This document shows positions 51,298 through 61,724 of a stretch of DNA of 64,000 nt, one piece after another (positions within the stretch are counted from its first letter, which is position 1; each line of letters begins with the position of its first letter). This stretch comes from Aquimarina megaterium XH134 (GTDB lineage: Bacteria > Bacteroidota > Bacteroidia > Flavobacteriales > Flavobacteriaceae). The translations under genes were made by a program, and so were the position numbers. Below the pieces are notes generated by a model. It saw only the letters and a list, made by a program, of their open reading frames with translations, was not told the DNA's origin and searched no databases. Where the stretch lies: assembly GCF_000520975.1 (NCBI RefSeq), contig NZ_JACB01000017.1, forward strand, positions 1-64,000, in the 5' to 3' direction.

Positions 51298-52704
51298 TTA
51301 TGATTTTTTCTGAAGTTGATTTACTTTTTGTTGATATTCTGAAGCTTTTGTAGTATCTCCCAAGTTGCGATATGCCTCACTTATTTGTTGGTAAAAGTCT
51401 GATTCCATCTTTAGGTCATCTATTACGTAATCTATACCTATAGTAAGAATCTCGATAGCTTCTGCCGCTTTTTCGAGATGAATTAATGCTACGCCATTGG
51501 CCAAATAGAAAATAGGTTGTGCAGGATACATTTCTAAAGCTAATTCGCTTCCTATTTCTACTTTTTCATATCGCTTTAAATCTAGTTGTAATAGTAATAT
51601 TCTTTTTAGCAATACAAAGTCATTGGCATTACTTTTAATTCCTCGTTCATAAAAATTGAGTGCTTGCTCCTTTTTGTCTTTTTTATAGTAATAATGGCCT
51701 AATTCTGTAAAGACTTTTCCATTATTCTGACCATTAGAGAGCAACGAAACAATATCTGTTAATTGAGATTCGTATTGAGGATTCTTATCTAGAAACGGTA
51801 AAAAATCGTTAATCACTTTATATTTTGATTCGACATCTATTTTATTACTTTTTAAAGCAATCTTCATCGAACTAATAGCTTGTTCAAAATTATTTTCTTC
51901 AAGATAAAATTTATACAGTGCCAGATGTACGAATTCTGATTTTGGCTTTTTCTTTAATAGTAATTTAGCCGTTTCAAATGCTTTTTCTTTTTGATTATCC
52001 TTACTATACAGATAGATCAGGTTTAAATAATTCTGCTCTACCTTAGGTTTTTCTTTTATTTTTTGCTCTAGTCTACTAATTTGACTATTGGGATTAATAA
52101 TTTTTGAGGAGATCCTTTTTCGTAACCTATTGCGATAATCATCGGCTCCAAATTCATCATCTAATTCATCCAGAGCGATTAATGCTTCTTCATATCGTTT
52201 TTCTAGAAAATACAAATTCGCCAACTGTTCCTTGAACATGGGATTGAATGCAACTAACTTTTCTACTACTCCTATTGATTCTTGATATTTTCGTTGTTGA
52301 AAATAAACTTCAAACAAAAGCTCGAGAAGAAACCTGTTATTGGGCTTAGCATCTAATACTTTTACGAAATTATCTTCTGCATCCTGATATCGTTTTAGCT
52401 CTAAATAATTCTTACCTAATTCTAAATATAAAAAATCGGGTTTAGGGTCAATTTTTATACATTTCTCTAAGGCTTCAATTGCCTTATCGTAATTGGTAAT
52501 CGCTTTTTGTTTTAGCGCCTCAAAAAAATTCTCTTGAAATTCGTCAGAAACATTTCCTAGATCGTCTATATTTATCTCTTGTTTAGGCTCTATATCCTGA
52601 GATAGAACCATAGTACTCCCACTCCAAAAGAATAGAAATAAAAGACATATATGTTTCCAATAGTTAATCATAAACTGTGTTCTGCAATACTGATACTGCA
52701 TCAT
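51298..52704 (-). CDS. Tetratricopeptide-repeat protein
   Basis: A secreted or periplasmic protein with at least eight TPR units (e.g. LYLELGKNYLELKRYQDAED; LGHYYYKKDKKEQALNFYER). Frame start at 52704 gives 468 residues, but the signal peptide (YWKHICLLFLFFWSGSTMVL) fits better with the ATG at 52671 (457 residues). It starts 3 bp after the nucleotidyltransferase stop and precedes the DUF4292 gene by 7 bp, so it is in the same operon; role probably in envelope assembly. Confidence 0.88.
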   Translation of the reverse strand: MMQYQYCRTQFMINYWKHICLLFLFFWSGSTMVLSQDIEPKQEINIDDLGNVSDEFQENFFEALKQKAITNYDKAIEALEKCIKIDPKPDFLYLELGKNYLELKRYQDAEDNFVKVLDAKPNNRFLLELLFEVYFQQRKYQESIGVVEKLVAFNPMFKEQLANLYFLEKRYEEALIALDELDDEFGADDYRNRLRKRISSKIINPNSQISRLEQKIKEKPKVEQNYLNLIYLYSKDNQKEKAFETAKLLLKKKPKSEFVHLALYKFYLEENNFEQAISSMKIALKSNKIDVESKYKVINDFLPFLDKNPQYESQLTDIVSLLSNGQNNGKVFTELGHYYYKKDKKEQALNFYERGIKSNANDFVLLKRILLLQLDLKRYEKVEIGSELALEMYPAQPIFYLANGVALIHLEKAAEAIEILTIGIDYVIDDLKMESDFYQQISEAYRNLGDTTKASEYQQKVNQLQKKS

Positions 52705-52707
52705 AAA

Positions 52708-53724
52708 TTATTCCAAAACAGAATAGTCTCCAATACTCACTGTAGTGAAGTTTCCATCATAAACAGCATTGTTTCCAATCATAGCATTGTCTAAGTTAGC
52801 ATTTTTTATGACAGTTTTGGTCTGAATCAAACTATTTTTGATTATCGCATTCTCGATTGTACACCCATTTCCTATAGAAACATTAGGTCCAATAGTCGCG
52901 TTTTTTAATGTTACTCCTTCACCCAAATAGCATGGGGCTATAACAGTTGAGTTTTCTTGTGTAACTTCATTACTAACCAAATGTTCTCCATCTTTCTGTA
53001 AAAACCCAAGCATTCTTGTATTTGTTTCTACGGTAACATTTTTGTTTCCGCAGTCCATCCATTCATCTACCTTTCCGGTTACAAATACTTTTCCGTTACT
53101 CATCATTCTTTTAATTCCATCATTAATCTGGTATTCTCCCCCATTAATGATATTATTATCCAGAACATACTGCAATTCGTTTTTAAGAACTGCCACATCT
53201 TTAAAATAGTATATACCTATTACTGCCAGGTCGGACACAAATTCTTTAGGTTTTTCTACTAATTCTACAATCTCGTTATTATCGTTTAGTTTTACGACGC
53301 CATAAGCTTCTGGTTGGTCTACTTGCTTTACCCAAATTACAGAGTCTGCATTTTTATCGAGGTTAAAATCTGCTCTAATTAGTGTATCTGCATAAGCAAT
53401 TACTGCGGGTCCAGACAAAGATTCTTTGGCGCACATAATAGCATGCCCTGTTCCCAGGGGTTGATCCTGTCTATAAATAGATGCTTTTGCTCCTAGGCTT
53501 TCTGCTAAAATGGTTAAACTTTCTACTACATCATCTCCAAAAAATGCGGGATCACCCAATACAAAGGCTACTTCCTCAACTGGTTCTCCTAAAACTTTAG
53601 CAATATCTGATACTAACCGATGTACTATTGGTTTTCCGGCAACCGGAATTAATGGTTTAGGAACTGTGAGCGTATGAGGTCTTAGTCTAGATCCTCTTCC
53701 TGCCATTGGTACTATAATTTTCAT
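52708..53724 (-). CDS. Sugar-nucleotide transferase (NDP-sugar pyrophosphorylase type)
   Basis: A 338-residue protein. Residues about 1-235 are a nucleotidyltransferase with the signature GRGSRLRPHTLTVPKPLIPV and LGTGHAIMCA; residues about 250-338 are left-handed-helix hexapeptide repeats (GEGVTLKNATIGPNVSIGNG). The family makes NDP-sugars (for example UDP-GlcNAc-like or dTDP-glucose-like); the sugar cannot be assigned. Same operon as flippase and dut. Confidence 0.9.
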   Translation of the reverse strand: MKIIVPMAGRGSRLRPHTLTVPKPLIPVAGKPIVHRLVSDIAKVLGEPVEEVAFVLGDPAFFGDDVVESLTILAESLGAKASIYRQDQPLGTGHAIMCAKESLSGPAVIAYADTLIRADFNLDKNADSVIWVKQVDQPEAYGVVKLNDNNEIVELVEKPKEFVSDLAVIGIYYFKDVAVLKNELQYVLDNNIINGGEYQINDGIKRMMSNGKVFVTGKVDEWMDCGNKNVTVETNTRMLGFLQKDGEHLVSNEVTQENSTVIAPCYLGEGVTLKNATIGPNVSIGNGCTIENAIIKNSLIQTKTVIKNANLDNAMIGNNAVYDGNFTTVSIGDYSVLE

Positions 53725-53758
53725 GCGATTTTAAATTGGTTTTATGATGATTGTTATT

Positions 53759-54193
53759 CTATTTAACTCCTGTACTTCCAAATCCTCCTTCTCCTCTAGT
53801 TGTTTCTGATAATTCTGTTACTTCGATCCATTCTGCTCGTTCGTGTTTTGCAATTACCATTTGGGCCACTCGTTCTCCATTCTGAATAGTAAAATCTTCA
53901 TTCGACAGATTTACTAAAATTACCCCAATCTCTCCCCGGTAATCTGCATCTATTGTTCCTGGTGCATTAAGTACTGTAATCCCTTTTTTGGCTGCTAATC
54001 CACTACGTGGACGCACTTGTGCTTCATACCCAACCGGTAACTCTATAAATAATCCGGTTTTTACAATTGTACGCTCTAGTGGTTTTAGCGTTATTGATTC
54101 TGTTATATGTGCTCTTAGATCCATTCCTGCCGAAGCAATAGTTTCGTAATGAGGTAGATCGTGAGATGATTGATTAATTATTTTTATCTGCAT
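53759..54193 (-). CDS. dut: dUTP diphosphatase
   Basis: A 144-residue trimeric dUTPase with all five motifs: [50 protein letters not shown] and the C-terminal [10 protein letters not shown]. It converts dUTP to dUMP and pyrophosphate, keeping uracil out of DNA and feeding dTMP synthesis. Placed between the flippase and the nucleotidyltransferase, as usual in flavobacteria. Confidence 0.97.
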   Translation of the reverse strand: MQIKIINQSSHDLPHYETIASAGMDLRAHITESITLKPLERTIVKTGLFIELPVGYEAQVRPRSGLAAKKGITVLNAPGTIDADYRGEIGVILVNLSNEDFTIQNGERVAQMVIAKHERAEWIEVTELSETTRGEGGFGSTGVK

Positions 54194-54268
54194 ATTGACA
54201 TACTATTATCCTGTAAAAAAGCTAGACTACTATGCCATAAGCGGCAAGAGTCAAAATTTTAACCGGAC

Positions 54269-55720
54269 TTATCTTTTTAAAATTTGTTTTAATTCTTTCT
54301 TTTCTGAGGCGTACAAAATTACTAAAAACCCAAGTAACAATGGGATAGAAATTATATAATTACTATCAAAAACATAAAATGATAAAATCGAAAAGGTAAT
54401 GGATATAGAAAGATACATTCCTATCTTCTTAAGGTTATAAGGAATGGGATAATATTTTTTGCCATAATACCATGATAACATCATCATAGATCCATAAGCT
54501 GCTAGTGTTGCTATAGCCGATCCAAGGTAACTATATTTTGGTATCATAATAAAGTTTAATACTAATGTAATTATAGCCCCTATTACAGAAATATAGGCTC
54601 CAAACTTAGTTCTATCGGTAATTTTATACCATACAGAAAGGTTATGATATATCCCAAGGCAGAGATTGGCTAATAAAATTATCGGAACAATTTTAACGGC
54701 CTCCCAATATGCCTGATCTCTTATGATGAAACCTTTTAATAAATGTACAAAAACGACCACCCCAAGCAAAATAACCGCCCCAAAAGCCACAAAGTATTTA
54801 GTAATTCTAGCATAGGTTTCGGGAGCATTCTTATTTTCGGAGTAGTTAAAGAAAAATGGTTCTATTCCTAATCTAAAAGCTGTAGCAAACAAAGTCATAA
54901 ACAATGCTAGTTTATAACAAGCAGAATATACGCCTACCAAATGATCAGCTACATCTTCTGGCAACAGGTAATCCAACAAAATTCTATCAAACGTTTCATT
55001 AATAGAATATGCAACTCCCGCTATAAGAATCGGAAAAGCGTAGTTCATCATTTTTTTCCAAAGCACTCGGTTAAAACGATACTTAATCTTACTATAGAAA
55101 GGAATCAATAATACTAATGTTAATCCGCTTGCAATCAAATTAGAAACGAAGATATAATTGATCTCATAATTCTCTATTGTGATACTCTTTAGTATCGAAA
55201 AATCTTTTGATAATGTCTTTAAGTACAGCAATAGAAAGACATTCAGCCCCAGGTTAACGATTACATTTAGAATTTTAATCAATGAATAGCGCAATGGCTT
55301 TTCATTTGCTCTTAGCCATGCAAAGGGGATAATTACTAAAGCGTCTAATAAAAGGATCCAAATTACTAAAGTAATGTAATCAACTCTTATATCGGTAAGT
55401 ATTGCTATTTGGTTTCTAAATAGCAAGGCCAAAACAAAAAAACAAAATGATGAGATCACCAAAGATATTGCAGATGTACTTACTACTGCATCTTTATCAG
55501 ACTCTTTATTAAAAAATCTAAAAAAAGCGGTTTCCATACCATAAGCCAGTATCACATTGAATAATACGAAATACGAAAATATAATAGAAATCTTACCGTA
55601 TTCTCCTGTTGGCAACAGATCTGTATACAGAGGGACTAACAAAAAAGACAACATACGAGGAAGCACTGTTGCCAGCCCATAGATAAAAGTTTGCTTAAAG
55701 AGTTTTTGAAATATGCTCAA
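54269..55720 (-). CDS. Oligosaccharide flippase / polysaccharide biosynthesis membrane protein
   Basis: A 483-residue integral membrane protein with about 12-14 helices, of the Wzx/MATE-like polysaccharide transporter group (FIYGLATVLPRMLSFLLVPL at the start; GVYSACYKLALFMTLFATAF in the middle). It moves lipid-linked sugars across the inner membrane. First gene of the envelope operon that runs down to the EnvC-like gene. Confidence 0.9.
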   Translation of the reverse strand: MSIFQKLFKQTFIYGLATVLPRMLSFLLVPLYTDLLPTGEYGKISIIFSYFVLFNVILAYGMETAFFRFFNKESDKDAVVSTSAISLVISSFCFFVLALLFRNQIAILTDIRVDYITLVIWILLLDALVIIPFAWLRANEKPLRYSLIKILNVIVNLGLNVFLLLYLKTLSKDFSILKSITIENYEINYIFVSNLIASGLTLVLLIPFYSKIKYRFNRVLWKKMMNYAFPILIAGVAYSINETFDRILLDYLLPEDVADHLVGVYSACYKLALFMTLFATAFRLGIEPFFFNYSENKNAPETYARITKYFVAFGAVILLGVVVFVHLLKGFIIRDQAYWEAVKIVPIILLANLCLGIYHNLSVWYKITDRTKFGAYISVIGAIITLVLNFIMIPKYSYLGSAIATLAAYGSMMMLSWYYGKKYYPIPYNLKKIGMYLSISITFSILSFYVFDSNYIISIPLLLGFLVILYASEKKELKQILKR

Positions 55721-55792
55721 TTGGTGGTATACTTATAGCTGTAAAAATACAATTTTTTTGTCTTACGTATTTCCCCGTTTTTCTTACTAACA

Positions 55793-55838
55793 AACTCGTT
55801 TAAATTTTTTTCAATTGGTCAAAAAACTTAAACGAGTT
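55793..55838 (-). terminator. Stem-loop after the M1 aminopeptidase gene
   Basis: AACTCGTTTAA (55793-55803) pairs with TTAAACGAGTT (55828-55838), 11 bp around an AT-rich loop, 12 bp past the aminopeptidase stop on the minus strand. The T-run after the stem is poor, so it is a weak terminator candidate or a 3' stabilising element. Confidence 0.45.
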
Positions 55839-55850
55839 CATTACTAAACA

Positions 55851-57722
55851 CTACTTAACACCTAAAATATCATCAATAGTATTTACAGTGACAGAATGAT
55901 AGTTTGGTCGCGCTTTCTCATAAATAAGTAATGCTTCTTTTGTTTTATTGTTTCGTTGATACGCTTTAAAAATAGTAGAAACATACCAACGACGTCCTAC
56001 AGTAATAAGAAAATCTTCAATTTTTTTATCTACATGATTACCATGGTAATCATGATTTATGGATTGTTCGTACCAAACCATTGCAATATAAGAGTTGGTT
56101 GCATTCGTTAGATCAAAAGCTTTATCAAACATGGCTAAATGTTTTTTATTTATATCTTTTGGAAAATTACGGACAAAATATACCCATTCCTGAGTTGTCC
56201 AATTTTCGGTAATTTTTACATCTACCTTATTATCTGCGATAAATTGTGTTAACGCTTCTAAGACCTTATCAAATTTGTCTGATTTTGCAACCGCTTCATT
56301 ATTCGGAACACCTGCTTTATAAATCCACTCATCTGCATTAAATTTAATATTCTCTTTACTCAATAAATTTTCATTCAAAAAAACAAGGAATTTCTCTGTA
56401 CTTATGGTAGAGAAAGCATGTGTTTGAAAGTAATTGTTAAGGAATTTATCGAATTTTTCACGCCCTACTGTTTCTTCTAATGTTCTTAAAAATAAGTATC
56501 CTTTCTCATAGGCAATACTATTCATTCCATCATCAGGATTTCGCCCTTTTAAGTTCAGTTTTAATTTAGTCTCATCTGGTGTTGCTTTAAAACCCTCTAT
56601 TTCATCATCCAAACTTTGTCTACTAATTAATGCTAACATATTTGCCCTGTCTACTCCATACAATTCTTCCATTATACGGGTTTCAAAATAAACTGTAAAC
56701 CCTTCATTAAGCCAAAAATCATCCCAGGTTGAATTAGTAACCAAATTCCCTGACCATGAATGTGCCAATTCATGTGCTATAACAGATGTTAAACTTTTAT
56801 CTCCTGCTATTAGTGTTGGGGTAGCAAAAGTCAAACGTGGGTTTTCCATTCCTCCAAAAGGAAAACTTGGTGGTAATACGATTACATCAAATTGCTCCCA
56901 GGCATATTCTCCGTATAATTTTTCGGCCGCAACAACCATTTTTTCCATATCCGAAAACTCATTATGAACGGCATCTACCATAGATTTCTCAGCATAGACT
57001 CCTGTTCTCTCACTAATCGCCTTATACTCAATATCTCCAACTGCTAGTGCAATGAGATACGGAGAGATAGGTTGTTTCATTCTAAATCGATACTCTCCGT
57101 TTTCTGTTTTCTCTTTTGGGTTTTCTGCACTCATCACTGCCATCAGATCTGATGGAACACTTACTGTAGCATTATACGTTATTCTTATCTGCGGACTATC
57201 CTGTATAGGAATCCAAGTTCTAGTTAATATTGCTTGCCCTTGTGTAAATAAGAAAGGATGTGTTTTATCGGCAGTTTGTTGTGGGCTTAACCATTGTAAT
57301 GCTTCAGTCTTATTCGTAGTTTTATATTGAATTGTTATTGTTTTTGTAGTGTTTTGAATATCAATTTTTAGTGGCTGCCCCATGTATTCGTCAAAACTTC
57401 CTAATACAAACTTGGTATCAACCCCATCTGCCTTTACATTTTCAATTTCCAAAAACTTAACATCCAAAATGATTTCTGAAGCGTTGTTGTTTTCTATTTG
57501 ATAAGTGGCATTTCCGTTAATGATTTCTTTTTCAAAATCAACATCTATATCTAAATCTAAATGTTTTATTGCGGCTTTATTTGGCTGTGCAAAAGAATGT
57601 GACTCTTCTTCATACTTAGACAAAGAAGCTTCCTTTTTCAATTCTGTTTTTTCCTTTTTAGCGTCGGCACAACTTCCTAACATTAGTATTGTACACACCA
57701 ATAAAGTAATTACTTTTTTCAT
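55851..57722 (-). CDS. M1-family aminopeptidase lipoprotein
   Basis: A 623-residue lipoprotein (MKKVITLLVCTILMLGSC). M1 gluzincin motifs: the exopeptidase sequence FGGMENPRLTF (about 288-298) and the zinc site VIAHELAHSWSGN with the third ligand in WLNEGFTVYFE. N-terminal beta saddle domain, catalytic domain, then an ARM-like C-terminus with leukotriene-A4-hydrolase-type layout (WTTQEWVYFVRNFP). Cleaves N-terminal residues of peptides in the periplasm. Confidence 0.94.
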   Translation of the reverse strand: MKKVITLLVCTILMLGSCADAKKEKTELKKEASLSKYEEESHSFAQPNKAAIKHLDLDIDVDFEKEIINGNATYQIENNNASEIILDVKFLEIENVKADGVDTKFVLGSFDEYMGQPLKIDIQNTTKTITIQYKTTNKTEALQWLSPQQTADKTHPFLFTQGQAILTRTWIPIQDSPQIRITYNATVSVPSDLMAVMSAENPKEKTENGEYRFRMKQPISPYLIALAVGDIEYKAISERTGVYAEKSMVDAVHNEFSDMEKMVVAAEKLYGEYAWEQFDVIVLPPSFPFGGMENPRLTFATPTLIAGDKSLTSVIAHELAHSWSGNLVTNSTWDDFWLNEGFTVYFETRIMEELYGVDRANMLALISRQSLDDEIEGFKATPDETKLKLNLKGRNPDDGMNSIAYEKGYLFLRTLEETVGREKFDKFLNNYFQTHAFSTISTEKFLVFLNENLLSKENIKFNADEWIYKAGVPNNEAVAKSDKFDKVLEALTQFIADNKVDVKITENWTTQEWVYFVRNFPKDINKKHLAMFDKAFDLTNATNSYIAMVWYEQSINHDYHGNHVDKKIEDFLITVGRRWYVSTIFKAYQRNNKTKEALLIYEKARPNYHSVTVNTIDDILGVK

Positions 57723-57892
57723 TTCCTATTTATAGATTTATAGTGTTGATTATTCTCTTTTATTCAAAAAATGGTATTTCTAGTTACGTATTGTCATTTT
57801 AAATGCAATACATGACTAGTTTTTCTTTACAATTTCCAATAGTATTAAAAATAGGTGTACTGGGCAAAAAAATAGTACAGCAATTCAACTTA

Positions 57893-58366
57893 TTATTCTT
57901 CTTTTTCGGGTACATTATTTAATTTAAAATACCCTTTTTTACCCTTTTTGGTATACGCAACAATGCACTCATTAGCTTTAAGTTGGAAAGGAGGCTTTTT
58001 TTCAACTGCCGGCAACTGGTTCTTAAACTCTTGCTTAGGATCGTCACTCATAATCAGATCTTGTCTTCTAGAAGGATAAGTATGATGACCTACATATACA
58101 AGTTCATTAGTTTTATGTCCCAGTTCTATCTTTTTACCTTTAAAATACGCATACTCTAATTGCACATCTGATGTCGAATTAACTTCTATATATAGCATAA
58201 AACCAGAACCTCCGCCTTCAGCGCCAGCTACCCATTTCTGAAAATAAACATCTTTAATGACTATAGGTGTTTTCATATCTATTTGCTGACTGCTGGCACA
58301 TTGTATATGTGTAATCAGTATTAATAAAATACCAATTGTTGTACTTATTGTTCTCAAATTTATCAT
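57893..58366 (-). CDS. Secreted unknown protein (157 aa)
   Basis: A signal peptide (TIGILLILITHIQCASSQQ, with a possible lipid Cys) and a beta-rich domain (VIKDVYFQKWVAGAEGGGSG; MLYIEVNSTSDVQLEYAYFK) with a basic C-terminal segment (IVAYTKKGKKGYFKLNNVPE). I recognise this as a recurrent flavobacterial hypothetical protein but have no family name. Lies between the aminopeptidase and the ATP synthase operon. Confidence 0.75.
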   Translation of the reverse strand: MINLRTISTTIGILLILITHIQCASSQQIDMKTPIVIKDVYFQKWVAGAEGGGSGFMLYIEVNSTSDVQLEYAYFKGKKIELGHKTNELVYVGHHTYPSRRQDLIMSDDPKQEFKNQLPAVEKKPPFQLKANECIVAYTKKGKKGYFKLNNVPEKEE

Positions 58367-58468
58367 TTTTGATATTTTAAGTATTTAAAAACAAAATTGA
58401 TACCAAAAACTATAGTTCTGGTAATTTTAGTTTCACTAAAGATAGGGAAATAGGCAAAACACCTGTTG

Positions 58469-58504
58469 AAAAAACAAAAAACCTCATAAGAAAACTTATG
58501 AGGT
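58469..58504 (-). terminator. Rho-independent terminator of the ATP synthase operon
   Basis: On the minus strand ACCTCATAAG, loop TTTT, CTTATGAGGT, followed by TTTTTTGTTTTTTC. A 10-bp stem with a strong U-tract about 55 bp after the atpG stop (58559); a classical intrinsic terminator. Confidence 0.92.
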
Positions 58505-58558
58505 CTTGGTATTTTATTATAATAATTCTAGCCAGACTGAATTAATATTAAACTACAA

Positions 58559-59419
58559 TTAGTTATTTAAGGCTTCGGCACCACCAACAATTTCGAGAAT
58601 TTCATTAGTAATAGAAGCTTGTCTTGCTTTGTTATATGACAACTTAAGCGCGTCTCTAAGCTCTGTAGCATTATCTGTTGCTTTATGCATCGCTGTCATA
58701 CGTGCTCCATGTTCTGATGCAAATGAGTCTCGTATTGCTTTATACAATTGCGTCTTAAGTGACTTAGGAATTAATTGCTCTACAATTTCTTCTTTAGAAG
58801 GTTCGAAGATATAATCTAGATTTACATTCTTATCACTTTCTATTGGCACAATTGGTAAGAATTGCTCTGTAGTAACATCCTGAGAAGCTGCATTTCTAAA
58901 TTTATTATACACAATAACGATCTTATCGCAAGAACCATTAGTAAACAGCTCCATTAATTCTTCGGCGATATCCGCAACATTAGCAAAAGTAAGATCATCA
59001 TACACCGAGCTTTTATTTGCTACTACTGTATGTGTTTTTGAAACAACATCATTAACTTTTTTACCTATAGTAACAAAATCAACTTGTTTACCTGCGTATT
59101 CATTTTGATATAGCTCTCTTACAGCTTTAACAATATTAGAGTTAAAAGCACCGGCTAGACCACGATTAGAAGCAATTGCTACTATCAATACTTTATTCAC
59201 TTCACGTTCTTCTGCATATGTACTTGCACTATCTCCTTCTAGCGAAGCACTTAAGCTTTGCAATAGCTCGGTAAGTTTATCTGCATAAGGACGCATTGCA
59301 GTAATCGCCATCTGTGCCTTATTCAACTTTGCTGCAGATACCATTTTCATGGCACTTGTAATTTGCATCGTTGAAGATACAGAGGTAATTCTACTACGTA
59401 ATTCTTTTAAATTTGCCAT
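58559..59419 (-). CDS. atpG: ATP synthase F1 gamma subunit
   Basis: A 286-residue protein starting MANLKELRSRITSVSSTMQI, with the N- and C-terminal coiled-coil helices and the conserved end EHGARMTAMHKATDNATELR and YNKARQASITNEILEIVGGA. It is the rotating shaft of F1. Last gene of the operon; separated from atpA by 123 bp that hold a perfect palindrome. Confidence 0.97.
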   Translation of the reverse strand: MANLKELRSRITSVSSTMQITSAMKMVSAAKLNKAQMAITAMRPYADKLTELLQSLSASLEGDSASTYAEEREVNKVLIVAIASNRGLAGAFNSNIVKAVRELYQNEYAGKQVDFVTIGKKVNDVVSKTHTVVANKSSVYDDLTFANVADIAEELMELFTNGSCDKIVIVYNKFRNAASQDVTTEQFLPIVPIESDKNVNLDYIFEPSKEEIVEQLIPKSLKTQLYKAIRDSFASEHGARMTAMHKATDNATELRDALKLSYNKARQASITNEILEIVGGAEALNN

Positions 59420-59502
59420 TTTTCTTAGTATTGAGTATTGAGTAGTTAGTAATGAGCACTTTCTAGATCAACACCATTCTAAATAGTAAACTTTATTTTA
59501 TT

Positions 59503-59537
59503 AAGTACAGCGTATTAGAATCTAATACGCTGTACTT
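59503..59537. repeat. Perfect palindrome between atpA and atpG
   Basis: AAGTACAGCGTATTAGA, one base, TCTAATACGCTGTACTT: 17-bp stem starting 5 bp after the atpA stop. No U-tract follows on the minus strand, so it is more likely an mRNA-stabilising or processing element than a terminator. A like hairpin follows atpE. Confidence 0.85.
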
Positions 59538-59542
59538 TAATA

Positions 59543-61123
59543 CTAGTTTTTATATTTTGCTGAAATTTCTTTACAAGCAGCCATTAACACATCGATTACC
59601 TCGTCTGTTAATTTTCCTGCTTTTAAAGTATCTAGTGTATCTCTATGCTTGGCATTAAGATATTCTATATAATCACTTTCAAATTCTTTTATTTTATTTA
59701 CAGGTACATCTCTTAATAGGTTTTTAGAACCTGCATAGATGATTGCAATCTGATCTTCTACTGTATATGGATCATTCTGTGCTTGCTTAAGAATCTCTAC
59801 GTTACGCTTTCCTTTTTCGATTACGTTTAAGGTAGCCGCATCAAGGTCAGATCCAAACTTAGCAAATGCTTCTAATTCACGAAACTGTGCTTGATCTAAT
59901 TTTAGCGTACCTGCTACTTTTTTCATTGATTTAATCTGTGCAGATCCTCCTACACGAGATACAGAAATACCCACATTAATTGCCGGACGTACACCAGAGT
60001 TAAATAAATCTGATGTTAAGAATATCTGACCATCTGTAATCGAAATTACGTTTGTAGGGATATATGCAGATACATCACCTGCTTGCGTTTCGATAATCGG
60101 TAATGCAGTTAATGATCCTCCTCCTTTTACTTTATCTTTTAAAGAATCAGGAAGGTCATTCATATCCTTAGCAATAGTATCATCTGCAATTACTTTTGCA
60201 GAACGCTCTAATAATCTAGAGTGAAGATAGAAAACGTCTCCAGGATAAGCCTCACGACCTGGTGGACGACGTAATAATAAAGATACTTCACGATATGCTA
60301 CCGCTTGTTTTGATAAATCATCATAGATGATTAGAGCAGGACGTCCTGTATCACGGAAATATTCTCCGATCGCAGCACCAGCAAATGGAGCATATACCTG
60401 CATTGGAGCAGGATCTGAAGCATTAGCCGCTACAATAGTTGTATATGCCATTGCTCCTTTATCTTCTAATACTTTTGCGATACCTGCTACTGTAGATGCT
60501 TTTTGCCCAATGGCAACATAAATACAGTATACTGGTTCACCAGCATCATAAAATTCTTTTTGATTAAGGATAGTATCGATACAAACCGTCGTTTTACCTG
60601 TTTGACGGTCACCAATAACTAATTCACGTTGTCCTCGTCCTACTGGTACCATCGCATCGATAGATTTGATCCCTGTCTGAAGAGGTTCATTTACTGGTTG
60701 ACGAAAAACTACACCAGGAGCTTTACGCTCTAATGGCATTTCGAAAGTTTCTCCTTCGATTGCACCTTTACCATCGATAGGGTTACCTAATGTATCCACT
60801 ACACGACCTACGATTCCTTCTCCAACATTAATAGATGCGATACGTTGTGTACGTTTTACAGTTGCACCTTCTTTAACTTCGGTTGAAGAACCTAAAAGTA
60901 CTACCCCAACATTATCTTCTTCTAAGTTAAGTACGATACCTTCTAAACCAGATTCGAATTGTACTAGTTCTCCATATTGAGCATTAGACAATCCGTATAC
61001 ACGAGCGATACCATCCCCTATTTGTAATACTGTTCCTACCTCTTCTAATGAAGCTGATGCTTCAAATCCAGATAATTGTTGTTTTAATATTGCTGATACT
61101 TCAGCAGGATTCACTTCTGCCAT
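59543..61123 (-). CDS. atpA: ATP synthase F1 alpha subunit
   Basis: Start taken at the ATG at 61123 ([20 protein letters not shown]), giving 526 residues; the longer frame to 61156 adds an unlikely hydrophobic leader. Walker A is [10 protein letters not shown], with [28 protein letters not shown] and [20 protein letters not shown]. Forms the alpha3beta3 head with AtpD, whose gene is not in this window, as usual for Bacteroidota. Confidence 0.98.
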   Translation of the reverse strand: MAEVNPAEVSAILKQQLSGFEASASLEEVGTVLQIGDGIARVYGLSNAQYGELVQFESGLEGIVLNLEEDNVGVVLLGSSTEVKEGATVKRTQRIASINVGEGIVGRVVDTLGNPIDGKGAIEGETFEMPLERKAPGVVFRQPVNEPLQTGIKSIDAMVPVGRGQRELVIGDRQTGKTTVCIDTILNQKEFYDAGEPVYCIYVAIGQKASTVAGIAKVLEDKGAMAYTTIVAANASDPAPMQVYAPFAGAAIGEYFRDTGRPALIIYDDLSKQAVAYREVSLLLRRPPGREAYPGDVFYLHSRLLERSAKVIADDTIAKDMNDLPDSLKDKVKGGGSLTALPIIETQAGDVSAYIPTNVISITDGQIFLTSDLFNSGVRPAINVGISVSRVGGSAQIKSMKKVAGTLKLDQAQFRELEAFAKFGSDLDAATLNVIEKGKRNVEILKQAQNDPYTVEDQIAIIYAGSKNLLRDVPVNKIKEFESDYIEYLNAKHRDTLDTLKAGKLTDEVIDVLMAACKEISAKYKN

Positions 61124-61191
61124 TTTATAATAGTTTGAAAGAAAGAGTATAAACACTCATCCTCTTATTATTAAATTTATAAACGTATGTA

Positions 61192-61719
61192 TTAATTACT
61201 TAATTCTCTTCTTAAGTTTGTAAGCTTATTTGCTATACTTGCATTATACTGTAAATCACCTACTCTAAGAATAAATCCACCGATAATACTTTCATCGATT
61301 ACATTTTCTATTGTAGCTTCGTTACCTGTTAATTCTTTAATTTTAGCCAAAACTTTAGCACTTAACCCTTTATCTAATGGTACTGCTGTAGTTACTTTTG
61401 CAACCTGAGTATTGTTTAACTCATCAAACAAAATACTATATTGCTTAGCTACATCGTCTAACAGATTCACTCTTTTATTTTCGATTAATACATCAAAAAG
61501 TTTTTGTGTAATCTCACCAGTACTCTTAAAAATCTCACGCAATGAAGCAAGTTTAACTTCACTTTTGATCAACGGACTATTTAACACCATTCTGAGCTCG
61601 GCGCTATCGCTAATTGTCGCGATAATACTTTGCATATCCTTCTGAACATCTTCAGTAGCTTTTTTATCCTGAGCCAAGCTCAAAACTGCTTTAGCATAAC
61701 GTATTGCTGCTCTACTCAT
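61192..61719 (-). CDS. atpH: ATP synthase F1 delta subunit
   Basis: A 175-residue protein (SRAAIRYAKAVLSLAQDKKA; C-terminal DESIIGGFILRVGDLQYNAS), the peripheral-stalk OSCP-like subunit that joins F1 to the b subunits. It begins 5 bp after the atpF stop. Confidence 0.96.
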   Translation of the reverse strand: MSRAAIRYAKAVLSLAQDKKATEDVQKDMQSIIATISDSAELRMVLNSPLIKSEVKLASLREIFKSTGEITQKLFDVLIENKRVNLLDDVAKQYSILFDELNNTQVAKVTTAVPLDKGLSAKVLAKIKELTGNEATIENVIDESIIGGFILRVGDLQYNASIANKLTNLRRELSN

Positions 61720-61724
61720 TTAGT